64,000 nucleotides of DNA. It comes from Sphingomonadales bacterium UBA2369. GTDB lineage: Bacteria > Pseudomonadota > Alphaproteobacteria > Sphingomonadales > Sphingomonadaceae. Where the stretch lies: the NCBI GenBank assembly GCA_002344055.1, contig DDTH01000006.1:597037-661036 (forward strand), written 5' to 3'. Made by a program: the position numbers and the translations under genes. The notes beneath the pieces were generated by a model. The model did no database searches and was not told where the DNA came from. It worked only from the letters and a program-made list of their open reading frames with translations. Shown piece after piece: positions 25,639-34,563 of this stretch (positions are counted from its first letter, which is position 1; the number at the start of each line of letters is the position of its first letter).

Positions 25639-27162
25639 TCACGTCATCGACACGTCCGGCAGGGTGGGCTCCTCGTCCTTCCTGAACCGGAACAGCACCC
25701 GGTCCTCGGCGGTGAAGCCGCGCCACCAGATCATGGCGCCGAATGCGATCAGGATCAGGAAGGTGCCGAACGCCAGCTGCGCCCATTCGGGGAACAGGAA
25801 GCGCACGCCGATGCCGACCAGGATGGCGGCCGCCGCCCCTTCGAGCAGCGACCAGCGCCAGCCGAGCACGGACTCGCCCAATATGTGCTCCAGCAGGCGC
25901 GCCTTCAGGATCGAGGCGATCCCCAAAGCGACCGCCAGCGCGCCTGCCGCCGCCGCCGCCTGATAGGCCTGCTGGTCGTCGACCGGCACATCGAGGAACT
26001 CGAAGGCGTAGAGCACGCCCACGGATACGGCGATCTGGATCAGGATCATGACGAACGAGATCAGCAGATTGCGCTTGCGGGCGACATAGACGAGCGCCGC
26101 TTCCGACACCGCCGCCGTCGCCGCCACCACTTCCGCGAACAGCAGGAAGCCCAGCGCCAGCGCCCCGCCTGCAAAGGCGGTGCCGACCAATCCCATCAGC
26201 GCCGGCCCGGTCAGCCCCAGCGCCAGCGCGATCCCCATTTGCGCGGCGATGATCCAGAAGCCGACCTGCCGCACCTGCTTGGCGACCGCCGCATAATCCT
26301 TCTTCGCCAGCCTATCGGTCAGCACCGGAGCGAGGATCGGGTCGAAGCTGGTCTTCAGGCGCTGCGGCAGCGACGCGACCTGCTGCGCGACATAATAGAC
26401 GCCGACCCAGTAAGGCGAGACGAACCAGCCGAGGATCGCCACGTCCAGGCGGCGCGATCCCCACTCGATCGCATCGGCCGCGGCCAGCGGCACATTCTGC
26501 CGCGCTACCTGCCAGGTCCGGTCCGGATGCGGCTTCCAGCCGTGCGGCAGGCCATAGGTCCTGAGCAGGGGCCAGAGCGAGGCGATCAGCCCCGCGATGA
26601 CCGACACGACATAGGCCATGATCAGCCCGTCCCGGTCCGAATAGAAATAGAGCGCGCCGGCCGCGATGCTGATCGTCCACGGCTCGACGATCGCGCGCGC
26701 GCGCACCGTCGCGGCGATATTATGCTTGTAGGCGAGCGCCGCGAGCGCGACGTCCGCCCCGGCAATGCCGAAGATCACCAAAGGCAGCAGGAAATCCGCG
26801 CCGTGGCGTTCGGAATTGGGGAACATCGCCTGGGGAAAGAAGATCAACACGATGCTGGCGAAGGCGGAGGCGATGAGCGCGGCGAGCATCGCATCCCACA
26901 CGACATGCGATTCCGGCTGGTCGCTGGCCCGCAATTGCTGGGCGAGCCCGCGCTTCAGGCCAAGCGTGGCCAATTGCGCCGCGAACTCGATGACGATGAT
27001 GGCGTAGGCAAACCGCCCCAGCGCGGTCGCGCCATAAAGCTGTCCGGCGATGAACAGGAAGGGCAGCCGCGCGATCAGCCGCAGCACGAAGCCGAACACA
27101 TTCGTCCGCCCGCCCTTCGCCAGGGCGGCGATGTCGTCGTCGGGCTGGGTCGTTTGGGTCAC
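25639..27162 (-). CDS. Polysaccharide/oligosaccharide flippase (MOP superfamily)
   Basis: 507 residues with about 12-14 hydrophobic segments, e.g. FGFVLRLIARLPFLFIAG near the start, LLPLVIFGIAGADVALAAL, IAAQMGIALALGLTGPAL, LLISFVMILIQIAVSVGVLY. The layout fits Wzx-type flippases that move undecaprenyl-linked glycans across the inner membrane. The GTG at 27162 was chosen because longer frames start inside the AAA ATPase gene; it begins 11 bases past that gene's stop. The AAA gene upstream is not an expected partner. The substrate cannot be read. Confidence 0.85.
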   Translation of the reverse strand: MTQTTQPDDDIAALAKGGRTNVFGFVLRLIARLPFLFIAGQLYGATALGRFAYAIIVIEFAAQLATLGLKRGLAQQLRASDQPESHVVWDAMLAALIASAFASIVLIFFPQAMFPNSERHGADFLLPLVIFGIAGADVALAALAYKHNIAATVRARAIVEPWTISIAAGALYFYSDRDGLIMAYVVSVIAGLIASLWPLLRTYGLPHGWKPHPDRTWQVARQNVPLAAADAIEWGSRRLDVAILGWFVSPYWVGVYYVAQQVASLPQRLKTSFDPILAPVLTDRLAKKDYAAVAKQVRQVGFWIIAAQMGIALALGLTGPALMGLVGTAFAGGALALGFLLFAEVVAATAAVSEAALVYVARKRNLLISFVMILIQIAVSVGVLYAFEFLDVPVDDQQAYQAAAAAGALAVALGIASILKARLLEHILGESVLGWRWSLLEGAAAAILVGIGVRFLFPEWAQLAFGTFLILIAFGAMIWWRGFTAEDRVLFRFRKDEEPTLPDVSMT

Positions 27163-27172
27163 GCGCGGCTTT

Positions 27173-28630
27173 TCACGGCTCGAGGTCGAGCATCGGTTCG
27201 ATCTCTTCCTCGGAAGTGGGGATCGAGGCAATCTCCTGATGCGCGGAGAACCGCCGGATATTGCGGCCGATTGTATAGCAATAGGCTGCGGTCGGGGTTA
27301 CCTTTGCCTCGAGCCGGTCGATGGGGACGCTGCCTTCCTTCGTCCGGCTCGTGATCGTGCAGCTATCGAGCGACGGATTGTTTGCAATCAGCGTCTTGAG
27401 CGCCGATCGCTCCTTCCAGTCGAGGGCGGCACGATCGCTCCACTTGAGTTCGACCGCCCACCTCGGCTTCATTCTTTCATTGAGGTACACGACGTCGACT
27501 TCACCCTCCCGCCACCGCGCATAGCGAAGATTGCGGGACCAGCGGCTGTGCTGCCACTGCGAGAAGACAGCGGACTCGGCAAGCCGCCCGATCAGGGAAC
27601 TGTCCTCTGGCGATACCGGGGCGAAAAGCGCCGCGCGCATGGAGGGATTGTTGAGGTAGACCTTGAAGTTCCGCTCGCGCTGCATCGTGCGGCCGTTCTG
27701 GTCGATCGTCTGCACCTTGAGGATTAGAAAGGCGCTTTCCAGATATTCGATATAGCGCTTGATCGTAGGCTTCGTGAGCCCGGATTCTCGCGAGATGCTT
27801 TCCAGATTTGCTTCGTTGCCAGCGTTGTATGCAAGGAATGAGAAGAGCCGGTTGAGCTCCTGTATGTCGTTGATGCCGTAGAGAGCGGGCAGGTCCTTCA
27901 GCAGGACCTTGTCGATAATATCATTACGCACGAACTGGTCGGGATCGGCGCGAATGGCAGGATTCAGGACTGCTTCCGGATAACCTCCGTGATTGAGGTA
28001 ATCGATGAAGGTGGCGTTGAGGGTGTCGATGTCGCTGAATCGATAATCGCCGTCGCGATCTTCACTCACCAGTTCCTCGTCCCGCCCGATGAAGCAGAGG
28101 AACTCGTGGAAGGTCAGGGGCGGCAGCATGAATTCGGAGAAACGCCCCGCTCCGGACTCGCGGGATTTCAGCCGCAAGGCTGCCGCGGCCGAGCCGGTGG
28201 CGACGAACTTGCAGTCCGGCACACTATCGACCAGATCCTTGAGGTGCCGCTCCCAATCCTTGAGATACTGAATTTCATCAAAGACGATGAGGCCCGGCCC
28301 CTCCCGCTCCGGCAGCATGTCAACGAAGCTCTCAAGGCGCATGCCTGAAAAGACGGGCGTGTCGATGCTGGCGTACAGGATTCGCCTCGGACTCAACCCC
28401 CGGTTGATCGCCTCTTGAATGACCTGTTTGATGAGAACCGTCTTGCCGACGCGGCGCGGCCCGAGCAGCACGGCCGCCCGGCGCACGCGCGCGTCGAGCG
28501 CCAGATCGGCGAACGGGGCGAAATAGGTCCGGCGCCGCCAGCCCCATTCCGGAATTTGACGGTCAGGCGACCACCAGGGGTTGTCGCGCGCGATCCGGTT
28601 GCGAATGTCAGCTTCGGAAATCGACAGCAT
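27173..28630 (-). CDS. AAA-family ATPase with C-terminal DUF4143 domain
   Basis: 485 residues. Walker A LLGPRRVGKT (about 55-64), Walker B GLIVFDEIQYL (about 113-123), sensor region FVATGSAAAAL, then a winged-helix part (ESISRESGLTKPTIKRYIEYLE, about 285-306) and a PD-(D/E)xK-like end with EGEVDVVYL followed by WAVELKWSD (the E.D...E.K pattern of this family). COG1373 members like this are common accessory genes with unclear roles. Codon use is less GC-biased than in the neighbours (TTGCTTCG, ATACTG). It lies between polA and the flippase and follows an AT-rich repeat region. Confidence 0.88.
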   Translation of the reverse strand: MLSISEADIRNRIARDNPWWSPDRQIPEWGWRRRTYFAPFADLALDARVRRAAVLLGPRRVGKTVLIKQVIQEAINRGLSPRRILYASIDTPVFSGMRLESFVDMLPEREGPGLIVFDEIQYLKDWERHLKDLVDSVPDCKFVATGSAAAALRLKSRESGAGRFSEFMLPPLTFHEFLCFIGRDEELVSEDRDGDYRFSDIDTLNATFIDYLNHGGYPEAVLNPAIRADPDQFVRNDIIDKVLLKDLPALYGINDIQELNRLFSFLAYNAGNEANLESISRESGLTKPTIKRYIEYLESAFLILKVQTIDQNGRTMQRERNFKVYLNNPSMRAALFAPVSPEDSSLIGRLAESAVFSQWQHSRWSRNLRYARWREGEVDVVYLNERMKPRWAVELKWSDRAALDWKERSALKTLIANNPSLDSCTITSRTKEGSVPIDRLEAKVTPTAAYCYTIGRNIRRFSAHQEIASIPTSEEEIEPMLDLEP

Positions 28631-28633
28631 CGG

Positions 28634-28713
28634 TTAGTGATAGCGCTCTTTCACTAATCTATCAATGTCACTTAATACATTGGTGTATAAAGGTTTTTTG
28701 AGTTCGATTAGTG
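28634..28713 (-). promoter_or_regulatory. AT-rich promoter/operator region of the AAA-DUF4143 gene
   Basis: The 85-bp gap after polA contains the inverted repeat TTAGTGA (28634-28640) / TCACTAA (28651-28657), another half-site TTAGTG (28708-28713), and the perfect inverted repeat CAATGT (28663-28668) / ACATTG (28677-28682). The region is much richer in A and T than its surroundings. Such repeated half-sites are typical of autoregulation; the regulator is unknown. Confidence 0.45.
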
Positions 28714-28715
28714 CA

Positions 28716-31487
28716 TCAATGCGCGCTGCCCCAATTGGCGCCGGTGCCGATTTCGATGCCGAGCGGCACGCTCAGCCTCACCGCCGGCTCGGCCGCCCTG
28801 GCCATGACCGCGCTGATAACGGCGCTCGCGGCTGCGACCTCGGCGTCCGGCACTTCGAACACAAGCTCGTCATGCACCTGCAACAGCATGCGCGTGCCGG
28901 TCAGCCCCGCCTCGCGCAGCGCCGGGACCATGCGCGCCATCGCCCGCTTGATGATGTCGGCCGCCGCGCCCTGGATCGGCGCGTTGATCGCGGCGCGCTC
29001 GGCCCCCTGCCGTTCGTGCTGGACCTTCGATTTCAGCCCCGGAAAATGCGTCTTGCGGCCGAACATGGTGGTGGTGAAGCCGGTCTCGCGCGCCTTGCTG
29101 AGCGTCTCGGCGATATAATTGCGCACACCCGGAAAGCGCTCGAAATAGCGGTCGATCATCGCCTGCGCCTCTTCCGGCGTGATCATCAGCCGCCCGGCCA
29201 GCCCCCAGCGCGAAATGCCGTAGAGGATGGCGAAGTTGATCGTCTTGGCGCTGGCGCGGGTGTCGCGATTGACCGCGCCGAACAATTCCTGCGCGGTGAG
29301 CGAGTGGATGTCGTCGCCCCGCGCGAAAGCCTCCTTCAATTGCGGCACGTCCGCGATATGGGCCGCCAGCCGCAGCTCGATCTGTGAATAATCCGCCGCC
29401 AGCAGGACATGGCCCGGCTCGGCGATGAAGGCGTCGCGGATCCGCCGGCCGATCTCGGTGCGGATCGGAATGTTCATGAGGTTGGGGTCGGACGAGGCCA
29501 GCCGCCCGGTCTGTGCGCCGGACAGGCTGAAGCTGGTATGGACTCGCCCCGTCTCCGGGTTGATCTGCTCCTGCAGCGTGTCGGTGTAGGTCGATTTCAG
29601 CTTCGACAATTGCCGCCAGTCGAGCACCATCCGCGCCACGGCCACGCCTTCGCGCTGCAGCCGCTCCAGCTCGTTCACGTCGGTGGACCAGACGCCGGAC
29701 TTGCCCTTGCGCCCGCCTTTCAGGCCCATCTTGTCGAACAATATTTCGCCAAGCTGCTTGGGGCTGCCGATGGTGAACTTCGCGCCCGCCTCGGCGTGGA
29801 CCTGCTCTTCCAGCGCGGCGATCTGCTTCGTGAATTCCCCGGAAAGCTCGCCGAGCATCGCCCGGTCCACCTTCACGCCCTCGCGCTCCATCCGCGCGAT
29901 CACCGCCACCATCGGCCGGTCCACTTGCTCGTAGACGCGCGTCGCCCGTTCCGCCGCCATGCGCGGCTTGAAGCGCAGCCATAGCCGCAGCGCCACGTCG
30001 GCATCCTCGGCCGCATATTCGGTCGCGCGGTCGACCGGCACGGCGTTGAACCTGATCTGCTTCTGCCCGGTCCCGCACAATTCCTTGAAGGAGATGCAGG
30101 TGTGGCCGAGATGCCTGAGCGCCAGATCGTCGAGCGCGTGGCTGGCGAGGCCGCCCGCATCCAGATTGAAGCTCATCACGAGCGTATCGTCATAGGGAGC
30201 CACACAGACGCCGCGCCGGTCGAGCACCACCCAGTCGAACTTGAGATTGTGGCCGATCTTCAGGACCGCCGGATCCTCCAGCAGCGGCTTCAGTTTCGCC
30301 AGCACCAGGTCGGACGGGAGTTGCTCCGGCCGCTCCGCGAACATGTCGTCGCCGCCATGTTCCAGCGGAATGTAGCAGGCTTTATTGCGTTCGACCGCCA
30401 GGCTGATGCCGACCAGATTGGCGGTCACGCAGTCGCGCCCGTCCGTCTCGGTATCGAAGGCGACATAGCCGCGGCTCCGCGCCTCGGCGATCCAGCCGTC
30501 CAGCGCTTCTTCCGTCGTGACCGTCTTGTAGAGACTGCGGTCGATCGCCGGCTCCGGCCCCGCTTCCTCGCGCGCCGGGGCCGCCGCGGTGTCGCTGCCG
30601 GTCTCCGCGGCGCCGGATCGTCCGTTCAGCCGCCCGAGCAGGGTCTTGAAGCCGTGATGCTCCAGAAACTCCCGCAGCGGCGCGTCCGGAATCCCCTGCA
30701 TCGCCAGCGCCTCGAGCGGCTCGGGCAGCGGCGCGTCGCAGATCAGCCGCACCAGCTCGCGCGACAGCCGCGCCATCTCCGCATGCTCGGTCAGATTCTG
30801 CTTCAGCTTCGGCTTGGTGATCTCGTCGAGATGCGCCAGCACGCCTTCGACCGTCTGATATTGCTGAATCAGCTGGCTCGCCGTCTTCGGCCCCACGCCG
30901 GGCACGCCGGGTACATTGTCCACGCTGTCGCCCATCAGCGCCAGTACCTCGCCCACCTGCTCCGGGCCGACGCCGAACTTCTCGACCACCTGCTCGCGCT
31001 GGATGCGGCGGTCGTTCATCGTGTCCAGCATGTCGATCTTGTCGTCTTCGATCAGCTGCATCAGATCCTTGTCGGAACTGACGATGGTGACCTTCCAGCC
31101 GGCCTCGGACGCGGCCTTCGCATAGCCGGCGATGATGTCGTCCGCCTCCAGCCCCTCTTCCTCGATGCAGGGGATGGAGAAGGCCCGCGTCGCGTCGCGG
31201 ATCAAAGGGAATTGCGGCACCAGCTCGGGCGGCGCCGGTGGGCGGTTCGCCTTATACTTGTCGTACATCTGGTTGCGGTGCGTGCTCTCGGAGGCATCCA
31301 GGATCACCGCCAGATGGGTCGGCCCGTCCGCCCGGCCCAATTCCTCGGCCAGCTTCCACAGCATCGTGGTGTAGCCATAGACCGCGCCGACATTCAGCCC
31401 ATGCTTGTTGGTCAGCGGCGGCAGCCGGTGGAAGGCCCGGAAGATGTAGGACGAGCCATCGACCAGATAGAGATGCGGGGAGGACAT
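28716..31487 (-). CDS. polA: DNA polymerase I
   Basis: 923 residues, full length. Fills gaps and removes RNA primers in replication and repair. The 5' nuclease domain (1-about 290) starts LYLVDGSSYIFRAFH and has ILDASESTHRN and VIVSSDKDLMQLIED-type motifs (IVSSDKDLMQLIEDD). The 3'-5' exonuclease appears active: AFDTETDGRD, IGHNLKFDW and YAAEDADVALR keep the metal-binding acids. The polymerase part has LLAADYSQIELRLAAH, RASAKTINFAILYGIS and LLQVHDELVFEVP. Start ATG at 31487. Confidence 0.97.
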   Translation of the reverse strand: MSSPHLYLVDGSSYIFRAFHRLPPLTNKHGLNVGAVYGYTTMLWKLAEELGRADGPTHLAVILDASESTHRNQMYDKYKANRPPAPPELVPQFPLIRDATRAFSIPCIEEEGLEADDIIAGYAKAASEAGWKVTIVSSDKDLMQLIEDDKIDMLDTMNDRRIQREQVVEKFGVGPEQVGEVLALMGDSVDNVPGVPGVGPKTASQLIQQYQTVEGVLAHLDEITKPKLKQNLTEHAEMARLSRELVRLICDAPLPEPLEALAMQGIPDAPLREFLEHHGFKTLLGRLNGRSGAAETGSDTAAAPAREEAGPEPAIDRSLYKTVTTEEALDGWIAEARSRGYVAFDTETDGRDCVTANLVGISLAVERNKACYIPLEHGGDDMFAERPEQLPSDLVLAKLKPLLEDPAVLKIGHNLKFDWVVLDRRGVCVAPYDDTLVMSFNLDAGGLASHALDDLALRHLGHTCISFKELCGTGQKQIRFNAVPVDRATEYAAEDADVALRLWLRFKPRMAAERATRVYEQVDRPMVAVIARMEREGVKVDRAMLGELSGEFTKQIAALEEQVHAEAGAKFTIGSPKQLGEILFDKMGLKGGRKGKSGVWSTDVNELERLQREGVAVARMVLDWRQLSKLKSTYTDTLQEQINPETGRVHTSFSLSGAQTGRLASSDPNLMNIPIRTEIGRRIRDAFIAEPGHVLLAADYSQIELRLAAHIADVPQLKEAFARGDDIHSLTAQELFGAVNRDTRASAKTINFAILYGISRWGLAGRLMITPEEAQAMIDRYFERFPGVRNYIAETLSKARETGFTTTMFGRKTHFPGLKSKVQHERQGAERAAINAPIQGAAADIIKRAMARMVPALREAGLTGTRMLLQVHDELVFEVPDAEVAAASAVISAVMARAAEPAVRLSVPLGIEIGTGANWGSAH

Positions 31488-31543
31488 GCGCCCGCTCTAG
31501 ACCAGGGGGAAGCGGGTGCAAACCATCCGCAGCGGCGCTGCGG

Positions 31544-31960
31544 TCATCGCTGCGCCGCGCGCTCGGCCTCCATCAACCGCCGCTCCCGATACCATTGCCG
31601 GATCATCGCCTCGGTACAGCCCGTCTGCCCGAACGAGCCGACGACCGAGCAGCTGTTAGGGCGGGTGTCGCGTTGTGCCTCTTCGAGTTCGAAGGCGCGC
31701 GCGCCCCAGGAGATTTCCAGCGGCCGGTCGCTGCGGTCGCGGAAACGGCGGGGAATGCGATAGCGCTCTCCTTCCGGCTGGCGCGCGCAGACGACGATCT
31801 CATCCTCGCTCTCCGGTTCGGGGCAGGCGTCATCGCCATAGACCATGAGGTTGATCGTGCGCCCAGGTTCGGGCGACTGCGCGTACGCAGGCAAACCATT
31901 TGAAAGCAGCAGGGCGGTAGCGGTGGCTGCGGCAAGCAAGCCTCCAATCGGCGGTGGCAT
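31544..31960 (-). CDS. Exported protein of unknown function
   Basis: 138 residues. A signal peptide covers about residues 1-27 (LLAAATATALLLSNGLPAYAQ). The mature part has four cysteines: DACPEPESEDEIVVCAR near the N-terminus and NSCSVVGSFGQTGC near the C-terminus, likely two disulfides in the periplasm. The pattern CPE...DEIVVCA...RYRIP occurs in several small sphingomonad exported proteins of unknown role. It ends 56 bp from polA and begins 18 bp after the EF-hand lipoprotein gene, so the latter two may be co-transcribed. Confidence 0.75.
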   Translation of the reverse strand: MPPPIGGLLAAATATALLLSNGLPAYAQSPEPGRTINLMVYGDDACPEPESEDEIVVCARQPEGERYRIPRRFRDRSDRPLEISWGARAFELEEAQRDTRPNSCSVVGSFGQTGCTEAMIRQWYRERRLMEAERAAQR

Positions 31961-31978
31961 TGCTGAAATTCTCCGTCT

Positions 31979-32701
31979 TCAGTCAGGCCGGTTTCGCGGC
32001 CGGCGTGCCGCGCCTGGGGGCGGACCGGTGCGGGGCCGTTGCAACTGGTCCAGCCGCAGCAGGCCGTTGCGCTCGCGGTCGAGCTGGTTGAAGCGCTGCC
32101 TTGCCGCCGCCGCCCATTCCGCGCGATTGATGCCGCGGTTGAAATTCTCGTCGGCCTCCATGATCGGGTGAGAGATGCGCAGCAGGCCGAAGCGGGCGGC
32201 GCCATTCATCCTGGCCCCGCCATCCGGCGGGCCGCCGCTACCGCGCCTTCGGCCCTGAGGCGGCCTTCCGCTCGAACCTCTCTCCATGCCACCGTTCCGC
32301 GCTCCCGCAACACCCCCGCCGAACATGCCGGGGCTGGCCATTTCCGGGAGGATGCGGGTCTCGTAATATGTGACCTCGTCCGGTTCGATTTCTCCATCGC
32401 CGTCCCTGTCGAAGCTGACGAAGGCGCGGTCGAAATCGGCCTGGAACTCCGCCCAGTCCAGAACACCGTTGCTGTCCGCATCGGCGGCGCCGAACCAAAT
32501 AGTGATGGGCGCGGACCCATGGGCGACGCGGCGGAAGACAGCGCCGGACGGACTCACGAACAGGGGACCGGAACCGATGCGGCTCTCGCCGGCCCCACGC
32601 TGGAGGCCGCCGCCTCGAAGCCCGTCCCAGTCACTGCCCGCCGCGCAGCCGCTTGCCAGGAAGGTCGCGCCGATCAGTGTCGCCAGATAGTGGATGCGCA
32701 T
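31979..32701 (-). CDS. EF-hand calcium-binding lipoprotein
   Basis: 240 residues. The N-terminal signal has a lipobox-like LASGC (Cys19). Two good EF-hand loops are visible, DADSNGVLDWAEF (about 74-86) and DRDGDGEIEPDEV (about 97-109). Two weaker ones follow, DENFNRGINRAEW and DRERNGLLRLDQL, after a Gly/Arg/Pro linker (about 125-165). It should sit in the envelope and bind calcium there. The partner and purpose are unknown. The next gene downstream, also exported, begins 18 bp away. Confidence 0.85.
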   Translation of the reverse strand: MRIHYLATLIGATFLASGCAAGSDWDGLRGGGLQRGAGESRIGSGPLFVSPSGAVFRRVAHGSAPITIWFGAADADSNGVLDWAEFQADFDRAFVSFDRDGDGEIEPDEVTYYETRILPEMASPGMFGGGVAGARNGGMERGSSGRPPQGRRRGSGGPPDGGARMNGAARFGLLRISHPIMEADENFNRGINRAEWAAAARQRFNQLDRERNGLLRLDQLQRPRTGPPPGAARRPRNRPD

Positions 32702-32835
32702 GGCCAGTTCCTTCGTCGGACCGGCCCTGTTTGCGTCCTGGAATCAGGCAGATGTGGGGCAGCGAAGCGCGATCTTGTCGCAAGCTGTCGCAGCTTGGTC
32801 GCGGTGCATTGCATGGTCGTCCGCGATCTGACGAC

Positions 32836-33384
32836 TTAGGTGTTGGCGGTTGCCCCGGGAGACGGTTGACCGAGGGCTTCAGCCTCGATCTGCCCTATCC
32901 ACCCGCTCTTGCAGTCGGAATAAGCATGGCTGTCATCTGGATGCAGCGCGGCACAACGCCTTTTCTCCTGCTCATAGGCAGCGGCAAGTTCGGGATGCCG
33001 CCGCAAATGGTCGCGAAACGCCAGATGCCGGGCGACCTCGGGGTTGCCGTGCGCATAGCAATGCAGCTGCACCGTCCGGACGCCCGTTTCGGGACAGTCC
33101 AGCTTGCAATAGCGCCGGCCCGGCAGGCCCGCCTCGCCATGCCAGCTATAGCCCAGCGCTTCGATCGCCGGCCGCGCCGCGTCGAGCATTGCCACATCCG
33201 GCGCCGTAGCCAGCAGGTCGATGATCGGCTTCGCGGCGATGCCGGGGATGGCGGTCGATCCGATATGATGGATGTGCAGGCCGGGCTGCGCCACAGCTTC
33301 GGTGATGCGCGCGATTTCGGCGGCGGCATCGTCGCGCCAGCGCGGATCGTACGGCAGCAGGCGGACCTTGAGCGGCGACAGCAT
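32836..33384 (-). CDS. GrpB family protein (nucleotidyltransferase-like fold)
   Basis: 182 residues. The UPF0157/GrpB signature is seen as VRLLPYDPRWRDD, HIHHIGSTAIPGIAAKPIIDLL (about 38-59) and a C-terminal FRDHLRRHPELAAAYEQEK. The fold is related to nucleotidyltransferases; the name GrpB does not mean the DnaK co-chaperone GrpE. The physiological substrate is unknown. It is a single gene with 134 bp upstream of the EF-hand gene and 56 bp between it and the PCuAC-like gene. Confidence 0.9.
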   Translation of the reverse strand: MLSPLKVRLLPYDPRWRDDAAAEIARITEAVAQPGLHIHHIGSTAIPGIAAKPIIDLLATAPDVAMLDAARPAIEALGYSWHGEAGLPGRRYCKLDCPETGVRTVQLHCYAHGNPEVARHLAFRDHLRRHPELAAAYEQEKRRCAALHPDDSHAYSDCKSGWIGQIEAEALGQPSPGATANT

Positions 33385-33440
33385 GAGCTTTCATCCACGT
33401 CCCGCCTGCCCTTTTCAAGCAGGCGGGATTCGACCCCAGG

Positions 33441-33866
33441 TCACTGCCCGGATGCCGTCCATGCCGCCCGCGTATCCTCGACCGTACGGAAGCGCACGAC
33501 GATCGGCGCGGCGCGTTCGAAGCGCAGGGTCATAGCGATCTCAGCGCCCGCGCTGACTCCGGGCCGAGTCGCCTTCACCATCAGATGCAGCGGACTGCCG
33601 GGGCGGATGTCCGCAATGCCGCCCGCCGGAATGTCCAGCGCCGGCTCCGTATCCATCGACACACCATCCGGCCCCCGATTGACGCGGTGAATCTCGATCG
33701 TCTCCGCACAGGCGCATTCGATTGCGACCAGCCGGTCGGCCGGCCCGCTGTTGCGCAGCCGGACATAGGCCGCGACATCGTCGCCCGGCGCGGGCGCGGC
33801 GCGGATGATCGGGCTTTCGGCGGTGATGGCCCCGGCCTGCAGGGCGAAAGCGAGCAGCAGGCTCAT
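33441..33866 (-). CDS. PCuAC-type periplasmic copper chaperone
   Basis: 141 residues. An N-terminal hydrophobic stretch (SLLLAFALQAGAITA) acts as a signal peptide. The cupredoxin-like domain keeps the copper pattern of the family: a His in ETIEIHRV, a Met about ten residues later (GVSMDTEP) and HLMVK. Relatives pass Cu(I) to the CuA centre of cytochrome oxidase. A second Cys pair (ECACAE) is also present. The start overlaps the stop of the DUF4287 gene (4 bases). Confidence 0.85.
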   Translation of the reverse strand: MSLLLAFALQAGAITAESPIIRAAPAPGDDVAAYVRLRNSGPADRLVAIECACAETIEIHRVNRGPDGVSMDTEPALDIPAGGIADIRPGSPLHLMVKATRPGVSAGAEIAMTLRFERAAPIVVRFRTVEDTRAAWTASGQ

Positions 33867-34423
33867 GCCGCGCGCTCCCAGGCTTCACGCAGCCAGCCGC
33901 CCAACTCCGCATCCACCTGCCCCGCTTCCGTCAGCCGCACGCGGTGCGTCACCATCGCATTCCACGATCCGGACGCCTCCAGCCGCCCGGATGGTTCCAC
34001 GCCTTTGAGGTTCAGGCCCAGATCGACCCGGTCCTTGGTCGATGGCTGCACCAGCGCGAACTGCTTGGCGCGGCGCAGACTCATATAGCCTTTCTTCGGC
34101 GCCTGCTCGACGCCGTCCAGCGCCGCGACCTGCGCCATCACCCCGTCGTAGATGGGGCGCACCGCCGCTTTCGGCCCGGCGAACATCGCCTCGACCAGGT
34201 CGTCCCCGTCCGCCGAGCCCGCGTCCGACTGGAAGGTCTTGTGCGCGACCAGATTGGCATAGCCATGGCCCAGACCATGCTCCGCCTTCAGCCAGTCGAC
34301 CAACGCCTTGTGCTTTGCGTGGCCGCTGTTCCTCGCGACGCCGGTCCAGTCCGCCAGGCTTCTCCCCGTCTTCGTTTCGAGATTGGCGGCCATCGTCGCC
34401 AGTTCTGCTGCCGGATCGGCCAT
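33863..34423 (-). CDS. DUF4287/DUF5655 protein
   Basis: 186 residues. The N-terminal DUF4287 part (about 8-66) has TKTGRSLADWTGVAR, HGLGHGYANLVAHK. The C-terminal DUF5655 part (about 80-175) has YDGVMAQVAAL, PKKGYMSLRRAKQFALVQPS and DLGLNLKG. Function is unknown; the second domain is predicted to be a small nucleic-acid or ligand-binding fold. It precedes the PCuAC gene with a 4-base overlap. Upstream is a promoter with a palindrome (34452-34463). Confidence 0.85.
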   Translation of the reverse strand: MADPAAELATMAANLETKTGRSLADWTGVARNSGHAKHKALVDWLKAEHGLGHGYANLVAHKTFQSDAGSADGDDLVEAMFAGPKAAVRPIYDGVMAQVAALDGVEQAPKKGYMSLRRAKQFALVQPSTKDRVDLGLNLKGVEPSGRLEASGSWNAMVTHRVRLTEAGQVDAELGGWLREAWERAA

Positions 34424-34451
34424 GCTCGTCTCCCTCTGCGCCCGCCCTTAG

Positions 34452-34478
34452 TTGAATACTCAATCAAATCGAAGTCAA
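34452..34478 (-). promoter_or_regulatory. Promoter with TTGAGTATTCAA palindrome before the DUF4287-PCuAC unit
   Basis: On the minus strand, TTGACT (34478-34473) is a good -35 box, and the imperfect palindrome TTGAGTATTCAA (34463-34452) sits where RNA polymerase would contact the spacer and -10. This kind of TTGA...TCAA site overlapping a promoter is typical of small dimeric repressors such as the ArsR or MarR groups. No such regulator is encoded beside it. Confidence 0.45.
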
Positions 34479-34563
34479 GCGGCTTTCTGCATGGCCCGCG
34501 CCGGCGCCGCATCGCGCCTTCCGGATTGAAAGCAATCGTTCAACCGGACAGGATTAGGGTGAG

